DNA of 64,000 nucleotides from Breviolum minutum Mf 1.05b.01 (GCA_000507305.1 DF239088.1:62001-126000), one strand, 5' to 3'; numbered from the stretch's first letter, positions 1 through 11,751 are shown. Numbers and translations are program-made. Notes: a model not told the origin generated them from the sequence alone.

Positions 1-821
1 TATCAGTATGTAATATCGGAAATATGTATTAGTTTGAGTTGCTGAGGTGATCTTCGTAGTGATTTTCTACGAGGCCACATTGTTCAATGGCATCCTCTGT
101 GAGGTTGACGCAGGAGGCTTGAGCCTGAGAAAAGATAGAAAAGGAGATGACGAAGATGAAGTCAATTACAAAAAGAAAAGACTGGAAAACCGTCTCAAAG
201 TTTAAGATTTAGAAGCTTAGACTAACTTTACTAACTCGGAGACTAAATCGGTCACGAAAATCGAGTCTGAAGTCGATTTTGCCGAGGTGACGCCCACGAT
301 GCCCATCGTCGGCTATTGATCACTGAGACACACAATGCAACCGCAGAACAAGTCGCCGCCTCGGCAAACTTAGTTGCCGTTCTTGTCTCATTAGAAATGT
401 AATGTTAAAGGGGATTTCCCCATATGGACTTTATATGACTTTATGATACTCACGTTTTTCATGCTCACCTCTTGGTGGATTTGTCGAAATTCTGAAATGT
501 GCACTTAGATTCTGAATCTACAACTCATATTAAATTAATATACTACATGAAATAAATACTTTGTCTTGTGGCGTGTTGCTTGTTTTCGTTTACAGGAATA
601 CAGAGACTGTGGCCTCCGAGACTTCATCAACGGTCTGAATCTCAAGCCGTCGAGCCGTCAATGCGGTCCCAGGTCGAAACCCGTGACGTTCCACGGAACG
701 TTTTCTCAAAGCTGTTTGTTTTTTTCATTTTTTCTGTTTGTTTTTTTGTGTTCAGCGACCGCACATGTTTTGAATGTTTTGTCGTATTGTTTTGGATACT
801 TGGTCAAATGCTCACTTTGAG

Positions 822-3800
822 GTTGGGGAGTTCCAACAGCCACAGATATCTCTTTGGCATGGATGCTGACACCTTAGCGCCAGAGCCAACGTGTCATGCC
901 ACACTTCCACTTTGTCCCGAAAACTGAGGTTTGCTATTCAAGTGTTCGGTGCTGGGCATCCTGCCATCAACTACTTGCTGCTACTAGCAATTGCTGATGA
1001 CGCACTTGGGATGGCCAGAAGCTAAGCTCAGAAGCCACAAGACAAGATTTGTCCATTGGTCCATTTGGACATTTACGAAGACACTCTTGAGAGTTTTCAA
1101 AAATCGGTTTCACTTTTCCCGAAGATTTCTTCAGCATTAGCTTCATGGATCTTCATGGATTTCCCCAAGAAATGTTTGCGGAAAAGAGTTCAGAATCTTT
1201 CAAAACCTCTTTGAGGCCATCATTGCTATTGCATATCCAGATCCCGTCCACCCAGTTCAACCTGTGTGGCACTGCTCTTGGTGTTGAAATGATTTCTGGA
1301 CATATATAGATGAATCTTCAATCGTCTATTCGTCACTTCAGATTGAAATTGGGTGGAATCAGGTTTTGTTTGGTGCTTGGCGGTACACTTGTAGCCTTCC
1401 TCCTACGATTCGTCTGGCTCTTGAAACATCTTGGATCTAGACTTGCAGAGATTTCGGAGGTTGACATGTCAATATCAATGTAACAAATGTATCTTGTGCT
1501 GAACCTCGCTCTACAAATCTACAACTTTTCAGGCTGGAGTGAAGTACTGGACACCATATGTCTTCATAGCTGGTCCAATCTCTTGGTTTGGCCTGATTCT
1601 AGCCCAGGTGGGGCGCAAGTTTGACTTCATTGATGAGTCATACAAAGCACAGAAGTCACATGAGTCACGATTGAAACAGAGTCACGACAGGTCCACCCTG
1701 CCCTGGCTCTAGTTTGCATTGCCCCTCCCACAGTGCAGACATTGCAATGAAACGAATAAAACCAATTAATGAAACCAATGAATCGAATGAAACTTCTGAG
1801 GGCAGTTTAACGTTTGTTTTGTTTTCAATTTTTCATGAGTTCCAAGATGAATTCCGTGGTACAAGTACCTTGCTGAGGTCCCCTTCATGCCTGCGACTCA
1901 TGACCATGGTCATGATCATGATGATGAGATGCATGCAAAGTCGGAGGCGTGGTCAAAGTACAACGATCGCAATTGCAGTGTGCAGAGAAACGTGGGTAAG
2001 AAATGGTAGATCATGGTAAATCGTGGGAGATAGAAACCGCTTGAAGAGAAGGATTGAAAGAAAGCAAAACAATTTTTGGAGCACTTTTTAAATGATGGAC
2101 GTTACAAGGTCGGTAGGCAACTGAAGCACTCAAGAAACAAGCAAATTCAGGTTCGTTTTATTGGAAGCTTCATTCCGCGAGCCAAAAGTGGCCATTGGCT
2201 GAGAAGATCGTCGTGTTGCACATCTTGCAATTTCAAACTCCTCCAAACACCAACGCAATGGAGTTTATTTTTAGCATTTACTTCTTGATATCTTCTGGAC
2301 TCTTATATAACCTGTCTTGCTCTTGTTGCTTCTCACTTCTCCTGCTATCTCTCTTTAGCCATCTTCGTCTGATATCCTTTCATATCCTTTCTATCACCTA
2401 TGCAGAGGATCTTGGAGCCCTCTTTACAGCAAGCATGCCTATGTTCTTGATGACTTTCACATTTCCCAAAGTAAGCTTCACTCTCCTCTGGGTGGCCTTT
2501 TTGCTGAAGTGAGACAAAGAAATAGTTCATAAGTTGACAAAACCTATAAGAGCAACTTGAACAAATCATGGATATGACATGACATTCTGCCACTTCTTTC
2601 CACTTCTGGTTTTTGATGCTTTGCGCCGAGCTTACTCCGAGCTGCCGATTTGTTCTAAGAAATCCTGCAGAGAGCAGCTCAAGAGTTTTTGGCGCGGAGG
2701 GGCTGTTGCCTCAGAAGTGTGCTTTCAGACTTTCAGTACTAGTATCATTTGATTCATTTTTCATTCATTTTTCATTTTCATTCAGTATTCGCTTTCTTTC
2801 TCGTTGATGTTGGACGGTTGGACGATTCCAGGTGCGCCACTTCACGCTTTCGAGCATCACTGCAAGCTTTTTGTTGACCATGCCTCAGCTAGTCAGATCT
2901 ATGGGAAAAAGAACAGTGCAAAATATTGGCAAATTTGTTGAGTAATGTTGAAGGATCGTTTCTGTATCATTGAATTCTAATTCTGCAACAGGATTTTGGG
3001 ATGTTTTTCTTTGGTATAGCAAATGCGGGTGCCAGGGCCTCAGTCTGCAGTTCCTCAGTCACTTCCACAAACACCCGAAGAACAAAGTGACAAGATATGA
3101 CAAGATATGACAAGATGCAGGTCAAAGTGGACGGGATCGGAACCCTGACGGTAGCCACTTTCTTGGCACTGATTGTCACAGGCTCAGTGTTTGGCGTGTG
3201 AAACTTTCCCGATTTCAGCTATTTGCATGCTGATTTGCATGCTATTCGCTACGCCGATACACTAATGCACGATATGCATGAATCTGACATGGCGTCTGAT
3301 ACCATTTCCTTATGTTTCCTTTCTATTTTGTGAGAGTTTGTCATGTGACATTTCGAAGTCGTATGTGAATGGCGTTCATGGAAGTACTTTTCAAGTCGTG
3401 GAAGACATCTCTTCTTTACCATGATTTTTGGTCACACTTGGATCAGTCATTTTCTCTAAGTTGGGGAAGACTCTGGGCATCGTCTTCTTTGCGATGTTGG
3501 CTCATGCGCTGGGTTTCCTTCTACCATTAGGCCAGGTCCCTCTTTTCAAATCTTTTCATCATTAGTTGATGCCTCACCACATAGCATTTCGAACTGAAAG
3601 TATTGCTTGTAGCTTTTTCAAGATTTTTCTTCGATTTAAATCCTAAACTGACTTAGCTTGCTTTTGCTGCCAGGTTTGACGGTTGTAGACCTTTTTGCCA
3701 TGTCCGCTTTAGGAGGAGTTGCTGTCTCAAAGTTAGACGTGACTCTCAGTTGGATTGAAATTCTGACGTCGAGAGTCTTTTCTCTGCTTTCGATGAGAGG

Positions 3801-4079
3801 TCGGACTAACCGTTGCACTCTTTGTTTCCAATGAGGCCAGAATCTGAAGAAACATACTGAACAGCATCAAATTTAGATTCTCTTAGTGCAATTTGGAATT
3901 TGACACTTGTGGCATGAAGTTGTTTAAAGGATTTGAAAGGTTTCGTTTTGCCGCTTGCTTTACTTGCCAGATCTTGCCAGGCTTTCACAGATACAGGTTT
4001 GCAAAGTCAAGCAAAGATGGGTGCTGTTTTCTCTGTGGCCTCTGCGTTGCTGGTGGCCTGGTGGCAGTGGTGGCAGTGA
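822..4079 (+). CDS. nhaA-like: NhaA-type Na+/H+ antiporter, multi-exon
   Basis: Membrane antiporter that would exchange Na+ for H+. Exons I place: 822-~866 (GWGVPTATDISLAW), 943-1013 (GHPAINYLLLLAIADDALGM), 1216-1280 (IAIAYPDPVHPVQPVW), 1363-~1438, 1533-1607, 1691-, 1878-1995 (His/Asp-rich HDHGHDHDDEMH loop), ~2408-2471, 2832-, 2992- (FFFGIANAGAR), 3121-3181, 3461-3535 (LGKTLGIVFF), 3674-~3740, 3981-4079 (AFTDTGLQSQAKMGAVF). The order matches bacterial NhaA. The ATD aspartate, the paired DD of the ion site and the Lys of the LGK helix are all kept. The N-terminal helices before 822 were not recognised; 1-820 may hold them. The TGA at 4077-4079 closes the last exon unless a splice joins the acidic exons at 4480-4682. 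NhaA is known mainly from bacteria, so this copy is probably an old transfer (inference). Individual exon ends may be a few bases off. Confidence 0.85.
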
Positions 4080-4478
4080 ATCATTGAAACACCGATCACT
4101 TTGATGTGGTTTCCTAACGGTTTCCTATAAATTTCTCACAGAAAGTGCGACCAATTTCATACCATACATAGCGCACTGAGACCATAGTCATGCCGCATAT
4201 GCCTCTCTTATCGCATACTGCTCATGCCCTTTGCAAGTAGTCTTTGTTTATTTTGTTTGTTTTCCTGCATGAATCTGCCAGGCATTCTGTATAAAATACC
4301 TTGGTGACAAGCTATTTCATCCTCCAAAGACTGAAGCCAGACGCTCAAAACCAGTGTGCAAGGAGGAATCGGGCTGACGCTGGTTTATTTTCACGCAATT
4401 TTTAAGCTTTCCGAAAGGTCTTGGATGTTTCCTTCTGGTTTTCCCACCATTTTCAGCTTGTTTTTGGCCTGTTTTCCG

Positions 4479-4682
4479 AGGCAGAAGAAGAAACTGAGGT
4501 GGAAATGTTCAGTGATGATGAAGCGGAGGCCGTGGGTGGAATCTGAGTGCTCGATCCCCACCATTCAGTTGCGCGATTGATAGCCTTTTGCCAAGGCTGA
4601 AGAGTGGCTGGATGTTGTTGCCATGAACGACATTATGCAGGCCAGTTTGACAGTGCTAGAGAGCTACCAAAGAGACCGTTGA
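4479..4682 (+). CDS. Acidic C-terminal exons, possibly the tail of the antiporter
   Basis: Two coding-like exons lie just after the antiporter. The first begins after TTTTCCGAG near 4480 and reads an acidic stretch (AEEETEVEMFSDDEAEA). The second runs from 4596, after CCAAG, to a TGA at 4680-4682 and reads AEEWLDVVAMNDIMQASL and onward. Both are in good codon context and are preceded by AG|G acceptors. They could be the cytoplasmic tail of the NhaA-like protein, if the last transmembrane exon is spliced at CTG|GTGGCC before its stop, or a small separate gene. I recognise no domain. cDNA would decide. Confidence 0.45.
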
Positions 4683-4789
4683 TATTCGAGATCGAGACGA
4701 TATAGTGATACTGTGATGATATTTTTGATAAAGTCCATTAGACATCGCAACGGCAGGTGCTGTGGACGCAACGCAAATACCAGGCCGTT

Positions 4790-5407
4790 GCCAATCCATC
4801 AGCACGAAACAGAACTGGAGCACCACAAGTAGTGTCGACAGGCACGAGGCACCGATCTCAACATCAAGAGATTAGCAAGGCAATGGCCTTAAATTGCCTC
4901 GACCTCTCACCTTGACACAGAACAAGAAGCAACTGAGACGAGAACTTCATCCACAAATTGAAGTTGACTTCCATGGACTTTCGGGCTTTCTAAAGGTCGG
5001 TGAGCAAGCAGAACCTTAATTGGCAAAGGTGGGGATGTCTGCTGTCTTGGTTTGGGGCAGATTTCTTTCATCTCTTGACTGGAAGCGTACACAGGAGTGA
5101 TGCACCCCTCGTGCGGAAACTCAGATCGTCATGGCGTTTAGATGTTTTAGACGCTCTGAATGTAAGAAAAAAACACTTAAGTTTAGACTATAGAGATAAA
5201 TACCAACATAGCCCAGTATGACTGCTTGAGACTCAGAAAGCTCACAGCTTGTTTCCTGTGACTCACCGAGCTAAGGGCTTCTCTCGGCAAACCAGCAGAG
5301 AGGGCAGTCTTGTGAGAGGGGGAAGCAAAGAAAGTCAAACTCCTAGTTCCAGGAGTCAAAGTCTAAGGACCGGCCAACTCAGTGCATTCCACGGATTTGC
5401 ATCATGA
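4790..5407 (+). CDS. Unrecognised protein, four exons
   Basis: Four consecutive coding-like exons on one strand: ~4790-4910 (QAVANPSARNRTG), 4921-4995 (NKKQLRRELHPQIEVDFHG, ending AAAG|GTCGG), 5095-5161 (SDAPLVRKLRSSWRLDVLD, ending AAT|GTAAG) and 5231-5407 (TQKAHSLFPVTHRAKG, ending TGA at 5405-5407). The last exon is Ser/Arg/Gln-rich and looks disordered. I recognise no family. The exon/intron pattern, AG acceptors and frame openness support a real gene; the start codon is not identified. Confidence 0.5.
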
Positions 5408-5582
5408 CGATCATGACACTGTGCCAAGTCACGAAAGGAAAAGTGTCTGTTGGAGCCGAACCAAACTGAGTCGCTTCTAAGATGTTTATTAGTTTTGCAA
5501 AGAGTCAGGAGAACTTCGGATGAGGACTGCGATGTCAGACATGCATCAATTGGATGCGACGTGAAGTGGTCAGACTGTGACT

Positions 5583-6524
5583 ATGCCACGCCGTCATATG
5601 TCGTCAACATCCAGTAGATCGAAGTCGTTGAAAACTCCAACTCGAACAGCCACAGCCAAAATCTCTGAGTTTTTAATTGTTCGATATGCATGTGAAATGC
5701 ATATCATGCATATACTGTATACAGCTACAGTACATCATCCTTGACTACCTGCATGACATGTCGACTGTCGATTTAAAGGTCCTTGTCTTGAGTGTAGTAT
5801 GCGATGACCTTTGGTATACCAAAATGACCTTTGGCGAAAGTTAAAACCTGAATTTGCTACGGTATTCTTTTACGCGAAAGTTTTGCGAAAGTAGTAAGAT
5901 ATGACTGGAACATACATGGATTTTTGAAGATGAAGTTTACGTAGGGCGATTTTTCTGCGAAAGTCTGGCGAAAGTTTTGATAAAGCTTGGGGAAAGACGG
6001 CCTTCTCTTGAAAGCTAAGCAACTGTTGACTTGTCTTGTTATGTCCTGTTTCCAGGGAGACAGGAGGCAGGTGAGCCCTTAGTTCCGTGCGCCACAGAAT
6101 GAATTTTGATGGCCATTCAGATGCTCAGATGTCCCTTGTCAAGCTCCCGCTTCCTACCAAATATTCCCACATACAGTCCAACACGGTCCAACATAGAGCC
6201 CCGCAAGAGTTTTGTGTGGATGTGGCAAAGTTTGGGCTAAAGTGGTTTTTCCCGTAAAAATGGCCATTCAGGGAGGAAAGATTTTGATCAACGCCCAAGG
6301 TCTTTCCAATGTTGTAGCTGTACGCGCTCATTCCACTGACAGGTAAAAAACACGTGTCCTGTGCTTCATGTCATTGGAATTGCATTCCTGGCAACTATCT
6401 TTGAGGTGTTTACTAGCTGCGCCCCACTTGTAAGTTTTCAAATGTTTTCAGGGTTCTTGCATGAGGACGGAAAGAGTAGTGCTGTCCATCCAATTGGGGC
6501 TGTGAACTCGGGGACCGTTGGTTA
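5583..6524 (+). CDS. Unrecognised gene: basic N-terminal exon and later exons
   Basis: An ATG at 5583, with an in-frame TGA upstream, opens a Ser/Arg/Thr-rich basic stretch (MPRRHMSSTSSRSKSLKTP), which could be a targeting peptide. Later, 6097-6260 and 6260-6345 hold open frames with coding-like composition (MAIQGGKILINAQGLSNV). A hydrophobic stretch (VIGIAFLATIFEVFTSC) at about 6370-6426 ends at a GTAAG donor. A further exon after TTTCAG at 6450 reads FLHEDGKSSAVHPIGAV to a TAA at about 6522. I could not join these in one consistent phase and recognise no domain. The grouping into one gene is a guess. Confidence 0.3.
5832..5976 (+). repeat. Interspersed GCGAAAGT motif
   Basis: GCGAAAGT occurs five times at irregular spacing (about 5833, 5874, 5885, 5957 and 5969). 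No coding signal is seen here. Confidence 0.5.
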
Positions 6525-7452
6525 ATGTTACCTTCTTATTCAAAAACCTGCAAACAGCAGTTTGCACTAGCACAGACTTTTGAGGCGTTTGGCAACATTC
6601 CAGAGTCGTTTCCTCGGAATTTGACAGCGTCATTTACCATTTGACATTTAATTTGATATTGGATTGAAACATGACACATTCCGAGAATTGTGTTTGAGAT
6701 TTCCAAAACAGATTTCAGTGCTTGCAATCCTTCAGGTGAAACTCGGAAGCGTCGCTTCATGTTAACGTGTTTGAAAAATGGTGGGCCCTGCGCAGTGTCA
6801 AGCCGTGCGTGGTGTTCATTCTTTAATGTCATGCGCCTTGGCCCAATAGTGTCGGCCACAGGGTGCTGCAGTGTTCCATTTTTTGCCTCTAAAGAGGTGC
6901 TATCAACTTTAGTTTCACATGGAAACTCACTACGAAGTATCCAATTGAATTGAGCCTTTGGGGGTCTTCTGCAGTATGCGCAAGAGATGAACTGAGAGCA
7001 GAAAATTGATATCAATGAACATCAGAAAGATTCACGCTCCGAATGATGCAATTCTTGTCGCATACGGAACGAAGTCTGGCAAAGCCAGCAATCACGATGC
7101 ACTTAGCATCACTGTGCGATGCAATTGGGCGATGCACCTCGCGTCGCTAGCATCGTCACTTTTTTGCAGCTGCCAGTTCCAGCTTCAGCGGAGTGTCGCA
7201 TGGCACCGGATCACCGCTGACCACTAACCACTGAAGGTGCTGGCCTGGTTTTCGGGTTTTTAGGGCGGAGAACGTTTAATTCAGTCGTGTACACCACGCC
7301 AAGCGTGTCTGTAGACGCCCTTCGAAATGCTAGGCGAGGAAGGTGGACACTGAACATGCTACAGAACTGACACCGATGTGTTGAACGTCTTGAAAGAGAA
7401 TAATGAAAAGCAAAGATTAAAAAATCTTGCTTTTATCTATATTTTCCACAGT

Positions 7453-7542
7453 GAGACCATTTTTGTGAACTCCCTGCTGTACATCATCACCTACTTTATC
7501 CCAATTCAGCACTGCTTGATGGCGCCTGGATGCCAAGAGTAG
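7453..7542 (+). CDS. Hydrophobic terminal exon of an unrecognised membrane protein
   Basis: After TTTTCCACAG the sequence reads ETIFVNSLLYIITYFIPIQH and ends GCQE at a TAG (7540-7542). The stretch is a plausible single membrane helix. The preceding exon may be the hydrophobic one at 6370-6426, but no continuous frame was established across the intervening ~1 kb, where I see no convincing exon. Confidence 0.35.
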   Translation, partial: ETIFVNSLLYIITYFIPIQHCLMAPGCQE

Positions 7543-7795
7543 ATGCCTGAATGTCCCAGACCAAATAGGTCACCTTCCTCAATATTTCCCCCATGCGCAT
7601 TTGCAGCGTTCTAGAAGGAAGCCTCCATACAAACAGCATGCAACTGTAAGCAACTCTAACTTAAATTGTTGGAAACAATTTAAGATGATAACGCCAGTGA
7701 TTTCAGAATGCGCTGTGTCTTCCAGAGGCTTCCCGAAATCGAGGCTAGATTGGCAGTTTTTCGGTCTCTTTTCCCGAAGCTTTGACCGAGCTTAG

Positions 7796-8060
7796 TGCAG
7801 AAAGATGGCGAATATGGCTTGCGGGAGCTTGAACTCAGTGAAATATCCAGAATGCAAATTCGTGTCATTTCGTGTCACATGTACATCATGCACCGCAGGC
7901 AGTGCAAGCTGGTGAGCTCATCAGGACTTTTCTTTGGACATGTGTTGTATTGTGTCGTCTTGTTGACTCACAACGCTTGCAGGGTCTGCGAGCGTGGCAT
8001 GGTGGGGCAGAGATTGTGGCCTGGATCCTTGAGGGTGTCATGAAGAGTCCAAGCCCTTGA
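7796..8060 (+). CDS. Unrecognised small gene, three exons
   Basis: Exon ~7796-7858 reads LVQKDGEYGLRELELSEISR. A short exon follows at ~7899-7911, between CCGCAG and GTGAGC. A last exon, 7981-8060, reads GLRAWHGGAEIVAWILEGVM and ends at a TGA at 8058-8060. Acceptors are AG in pyrimidine-rich context. I do not recognise the protein. It could continue into the next exon group at 8213-8666. Confidence 0.4.
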
Positions 8061-8212
8061 GACATGTTGAGACTCCCGTAGTTCTTGTGTCTACTTCAAA
8101 TGTACTTTAAATTAGTACTTCATTTGTACTTCTGTCTTTTTGAACCTAAATCAAGTTACGAAGTTTCGAAGTTTGTTAGACATCAAGACCTGAGCCTCAG
8201 AATGTGCTTTGG

Positions 8213-8666
8213 TTGCCCAGGCTGTGTCTCATGGATGGTCGTGGTTGGGTCACTGAGAAGTGTCGAGCTCGGCATGCTGCGCCATGCTGTGCGCTCTCTT
8301 GTTGCATTTGTTGCATCTGCGTTCCTGCGTTCCTGGTGACCTTGGAATTTCAGGTCCTCCCGGCGGCATGTCTCGGAGGTGAACAATGAGGGCTCGGCAA
8401 GCAAGGCTGGGCCGGCGGTTGGGCTGAGATCTTGGAAAATATTCGGTCTTTCAAGATCTTTTAGACTAAGTTTTTCATAGTTTTTCATATTGATCTCTTC
8501 AGGATTTCAGAAAGTTGTCATATTTGTTCGGATCTCGATTGCTGATGCACGATGCTCTGCGCATATGCTTGCTGAGTTTTCACTGCAGGGACAGAAACTG
8601 ATCGTGGATCCACGCTTGGACAAGAAGGTGCCAGTTGTGGAACTTCAAGGTGGAAGAACATTGTAA
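8213..8666 (+). CDS. Unrecognised gene, C-terminal exons
   Basis: Three exon-like segments: from ~8211 after TTGCCCAG (LCLMDGRGWVTEKCRARH), from ~8354 after TTTCAG (SSRRHVSEVNNEGSASKAG) and 8590-8666 after CACTGCAG (GQKLIVDPRLDKKVPVVELQ), ending in a TAA at 8664-8666. Codon context is good in the last two. No family is recognised. Whether it belongs with the exons at 7796-8060 is unknown. Confidence 0.4.
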
Positions 8667-9490
8667 GAAATACAATGAATTATGGAATATATAATGTGAT
8701 ACTTAATGTGATATATAATATATGTATATATCTGCAGCCCAATTGGTGTAATAGATGATATATTGACATGTTATATACAAGACTTATTGATGTACACATA
8801 AGACATAAGATATGGTTGTAAGATGGTGCCGATGTACCAGTGAGTGCGATGCATGAAGTGTTGAAGTATGTTGAAGTCAGGGTGGTATTGAAGTGAAGAA
8901 GGATGGAACATGATGGAATTTGGCTCAGAGTTGGGCATCCATTTGGGAGGTGAAGCTGGCTCCTGCACCTTTGACTTTTGGTTCTGTATCCGGTGCACCT
9001 GAATTGCTCGGAACTCAGATGAATCATGGACAGGCAGACAGGTGAACGGTTTGGATGGTTGGACTTTGTAGCCCGTTGCTGGAAGGTCTGCTGGAACAGT
9101 GGTCACGGTCATTCGGAAGGCCTGGATGGTGGATCTTGAATTTGTTGGTTAGCACATACTTGTTTGTGCGCTGTAACAATCACAAATGTGTCAAGACACC
9201 TCTGTGAAGAGGTGACCTTTATTTGATGTTGGTTGGATCATGTGTCTTGAAGATTCATGTTTGCTGTTAAGTCTCTCTCGTGGCTCATTTTGGTACAAGT
9301 GCCCTCTCTGTACCTTTGATTGTGAGAATTTTTCACCCCACCCCCCCTCACCTTTATTTCATCCATGCTTCATTCATTTCACACGTACTCATATGATACC
9401 TTTATATCTCGAACAGGTATTTTATGAGCGAAGGAACCACCTTCGACTCTTCCGACTAGGATTGACTCGTGTCCTCCTTTTATTTTGTTT

Positions 9491-9650
9491 CAAGGGACAA
9501 TTGGATGTACCCCTAACAGTGTACCCATGGTATCTATTGTGTTCTCTGGGGAGTTTTGGTAATTATAACCCATAAATACCCACTATATAGGGCTTATATA
9601 GGGATTTCCCATAGGGGTACGTTGGTAGGGGTACATCCAACTATCCCCTG
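9491..9650. mobile_element. MITE-like element with 27-bp terminal inverted repeats
   Basis: The left arm 9491-9517 (CAAGGGACAATTGGATGTAC...) and right arm 9624-9650 are inverted repeats matching at 23 of 27 positions by eye. The 160-bp unit holds no ORF and is AT-rich inside. A TTGTTT sequence lies next to the left end and one base outside the right end, a possible target duplication. This fits a small non-autonomous DNA transposon; the autonomous partner is unknown. A shorter related pair lies at 26492-26572. Confidence 0.5.
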
Positions 9651-9946
9651 ATTGTTTTGGTATGGATGGGTCATTTGAATTCCATACCCAATTGTCACAG
9701 TGGAACCTATCTACTTCGAGGTTTTGACCATTTAATTGAAGACCAGATTTTTCGACTTGAGATTCTTGAAAAGAATCCGTCACCGCGAGACGACTCCAAC
9801 ACCTTTGACGGAGGCCACGAGCCAAAAATCCAACCTTTATCCTAGTCAGGGAGAAAAAGAGTGCGCTGCTTGCTTGCTTATGATTAAGCCTCATCTCTGT
9901 GACACATGTAGCGATTGTTGCAGGGATGCATTTTGGGAATGCAGGT

Positions 9947-10066
9947 ACAGGTGCTTGTGCCCTCTCCTACAGACCGCAAAAAAGAGATGTGGGCCAGATT
10001 CTACAAGGTGCCAGATTTCAGACACAGCTTTTCAACAGGAAAATCAGGAGAAACACTTTGAATTGG
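9947..10066 (+). CDS. Coding-like exon of an unrecognised gene
   Basis: After GGGAATGCAG, one frame reads VQVLVPSPTDRKKEMWARFY and on to a TGA at 10058-10060. Two other frames are also partly open, so frame choice rests on composition (charged and aromatic residues typical of a folded domain). No family is recognised. The surrounding 8670-9940 stretch otherwise shows no convincing exon apart from the MITE-like element. Confidence 0.3.
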
Positions 10067-10386
10067 AAGAAATCACCGTCAGAATCTCATCCTGAGATTT
10101 AAGTTTCTGAGGTGGAGGATGACAAGCAGACTGAAGGTTGGCTTGGCGAACTTAGGAGATGTGCGAGCTGCTGTATTAAAGTTTTGTTTGAACAAAAGAT
10201 CTGATCACTGGCTTTTTGCATTCCTTTACTAGCTTTCAGACATGACTCATGACTGTCATATAATCCATATGAGATGATTTGGTTTCAAATTCGATTTTCG
10301 TTTCGTGGTTGACTTGGGATCGACGCAGGATGCACTGTGGCTTCAAAGGTTCTGATCAAGCACAGCCGGTGCTCTGCGAATTTCAG

Positions 10387-10558
10387 GCCAAGCCTCTAAC
10401 GAAAGACGGGCCACGAAGAAAACGACGAAAACGACCAGCAACATTTCGGAAACATTGTCGTCTGAACCTTTGGTGAGGCTGGGGGCTTTCAGGGTCCCAA
10501 TCAGGGAAAGCCTTGACCTTGGTGAATTTTGTGCTTGCAATAAGCAGAGCGAGATTTA
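10387..10558 (+). CDS. Coding-like Thr/Lys-rich exon
   Basis: After AATTTCAG, a frame reads QASNERRATKKTTKTTSNIS and then LVRLGAFRVPIRESL, ending at a TAA near 10568. A donor may lie at about 10489 (TTTCAG|GGTCCC). The N-terminal part is basic and low in complexity. I recognise no function and list it only as a likely exon. Confidence 0.3.
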
Positions 10559-10916
10559 CTTTTTGTAAAATTTGATTCCTCATTTGCCACTCAACTAATT
10601 TTTTCAAATGTCCCCCACGAGGCCATGTTGGGTTTCCGTGCAAAGCAAATCTTCTGTGCCGCTTTTGCAAGGGCCTAGCAGGTGCCCGCAGAACATGATT
10701 TCATCTGATTTTTTTCATGGACATCAAACACTATCAAAATGATTCAACCATTATATATAAAGCATAGAAAATCATTCAATAATTGTATTCAAGTACATTC
10801 GCTGAAATATAATATGTGTAGATGTATATTTGTAGATGATGTGTATTATATTTGTATAGATGCATCGAAATCATCTGCTGGCCTTTTTTTCAACAAGACG
10901 TCCTTGCCGATCCAGG

Positions 10917-10990
10917 TTCCTGACTTCCGGAAGGACGCTGAGCTGTGGCGACTTCGTGGAGGCATCAACCCGGGTGGAAAAATCTGTTAG
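10917..10990 (+). CDS. Terminal exon of an unrecognised gene
   Basis: After CCGATCCAG the sequence reads VPDFRKDAELWRLRGGINPG and ends KIC at a TAG at 10988-10990. The frame continues open upstream of the acceptor (KSSAGLFFNKTSLPIQ), so the exon may be longer. No domain is recognised. Confidence 0.35.
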
Positions 10991-11341
10991 AATTCTGTTA
11001 GAAATCGTTTTGAAGATCAAGATTTTTCAAATTTTTCAAAGAAATCTCTTGAAATCATCATCTCATTTCTAGTTTCTAGATTTCTAGTTTCTAATTCCAA
11101 GGGAAAGTCTGTTGATACTTGATGTGTGGACCGAAGGCATTGGAAGAACTCCGAGCCTCCGGGCAAAGCTACTACAGGCGAATTGAATCGAAAGTTTGTT
11201 CCAGGTTTGACTGAGATTCTTTACATCAATGAAAACAAGAAAAAGAAATAAAAAGAAGATGGATAGGGAGAGACATCGGGTGAACGAGATTGAAGGAGTC
11301 TAAGCAGTTCATCTTCACATTGAACGAATCCTTTGCCAGGT

Positions 11342-11448
11342 TGGCGGGTGGCTTTTGGGTTGCCCGAGAGGACTCCAGCGGAAAGGTACTGCCCTCAGGA
11401 TGTGGTGATGTGACAACCGAGTTGATATGGCAACATAACATGTCATAA
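11342..11448 (+). CDS. Terminal exon, unrecognised
   Basis: After TTTGCCAG a frame reads LAGGFWVAREDSSGKVLPSG and on to a T-T-E-L-I-W ending at a TAA (11446-11448). An earlier short coding-like exon at about 11200-11250 (LTEILYINENKKKK) also ends in TAA. No recognised family. Confidence 0.3.
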
Positions 11449-11599
11449 CCCTGGTCATCTACGGTCTATAAATCCATGGCCAGAAATTTGATACTAGCAC
11501 ACAATATGTCTCAACAGTTTGGGTGTAGATGTAGACTCAATAATGGCCGGTGTGACCCTGACAGCTTCGAGTGAACGTGTCCAGGTGGCATGTGACCTG

Positions 11600-11751
11600 C
11601 TTGCGCGAGAGAGCCACAAATGGATTTATGTTTGCAACGACAAGGAGAGGGACTTCTAGAGAAATTTGGCCAATCCCTAGATATCAATGCAATGTTGATC
11701 AAGCGAGAATCCAGCGGGGAATGTGGGGCGAAGAAGTATTCCGAAGTATGA
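11600..11751 (+). CDS. Terminal exon, unrecognised
   Basis: A frame reads EPQMDLCLQRQGEGLLEKFG then LDINAMLIKRESSGECGAKK, with a TGA at 11749-11751. Two other frames are open here too. This one was chosen because its residue mix is the most protein-like. The antisense 89-codon frame across the same bases is treated as a shadow. Confidence 0.3.

Noticed and set aside
6536..7015. 159-codon minus-strand ORF
   Set aside because: No homology visible and no neighbouring exons on that strand; plus-strand frames are also open. Treated as chance.
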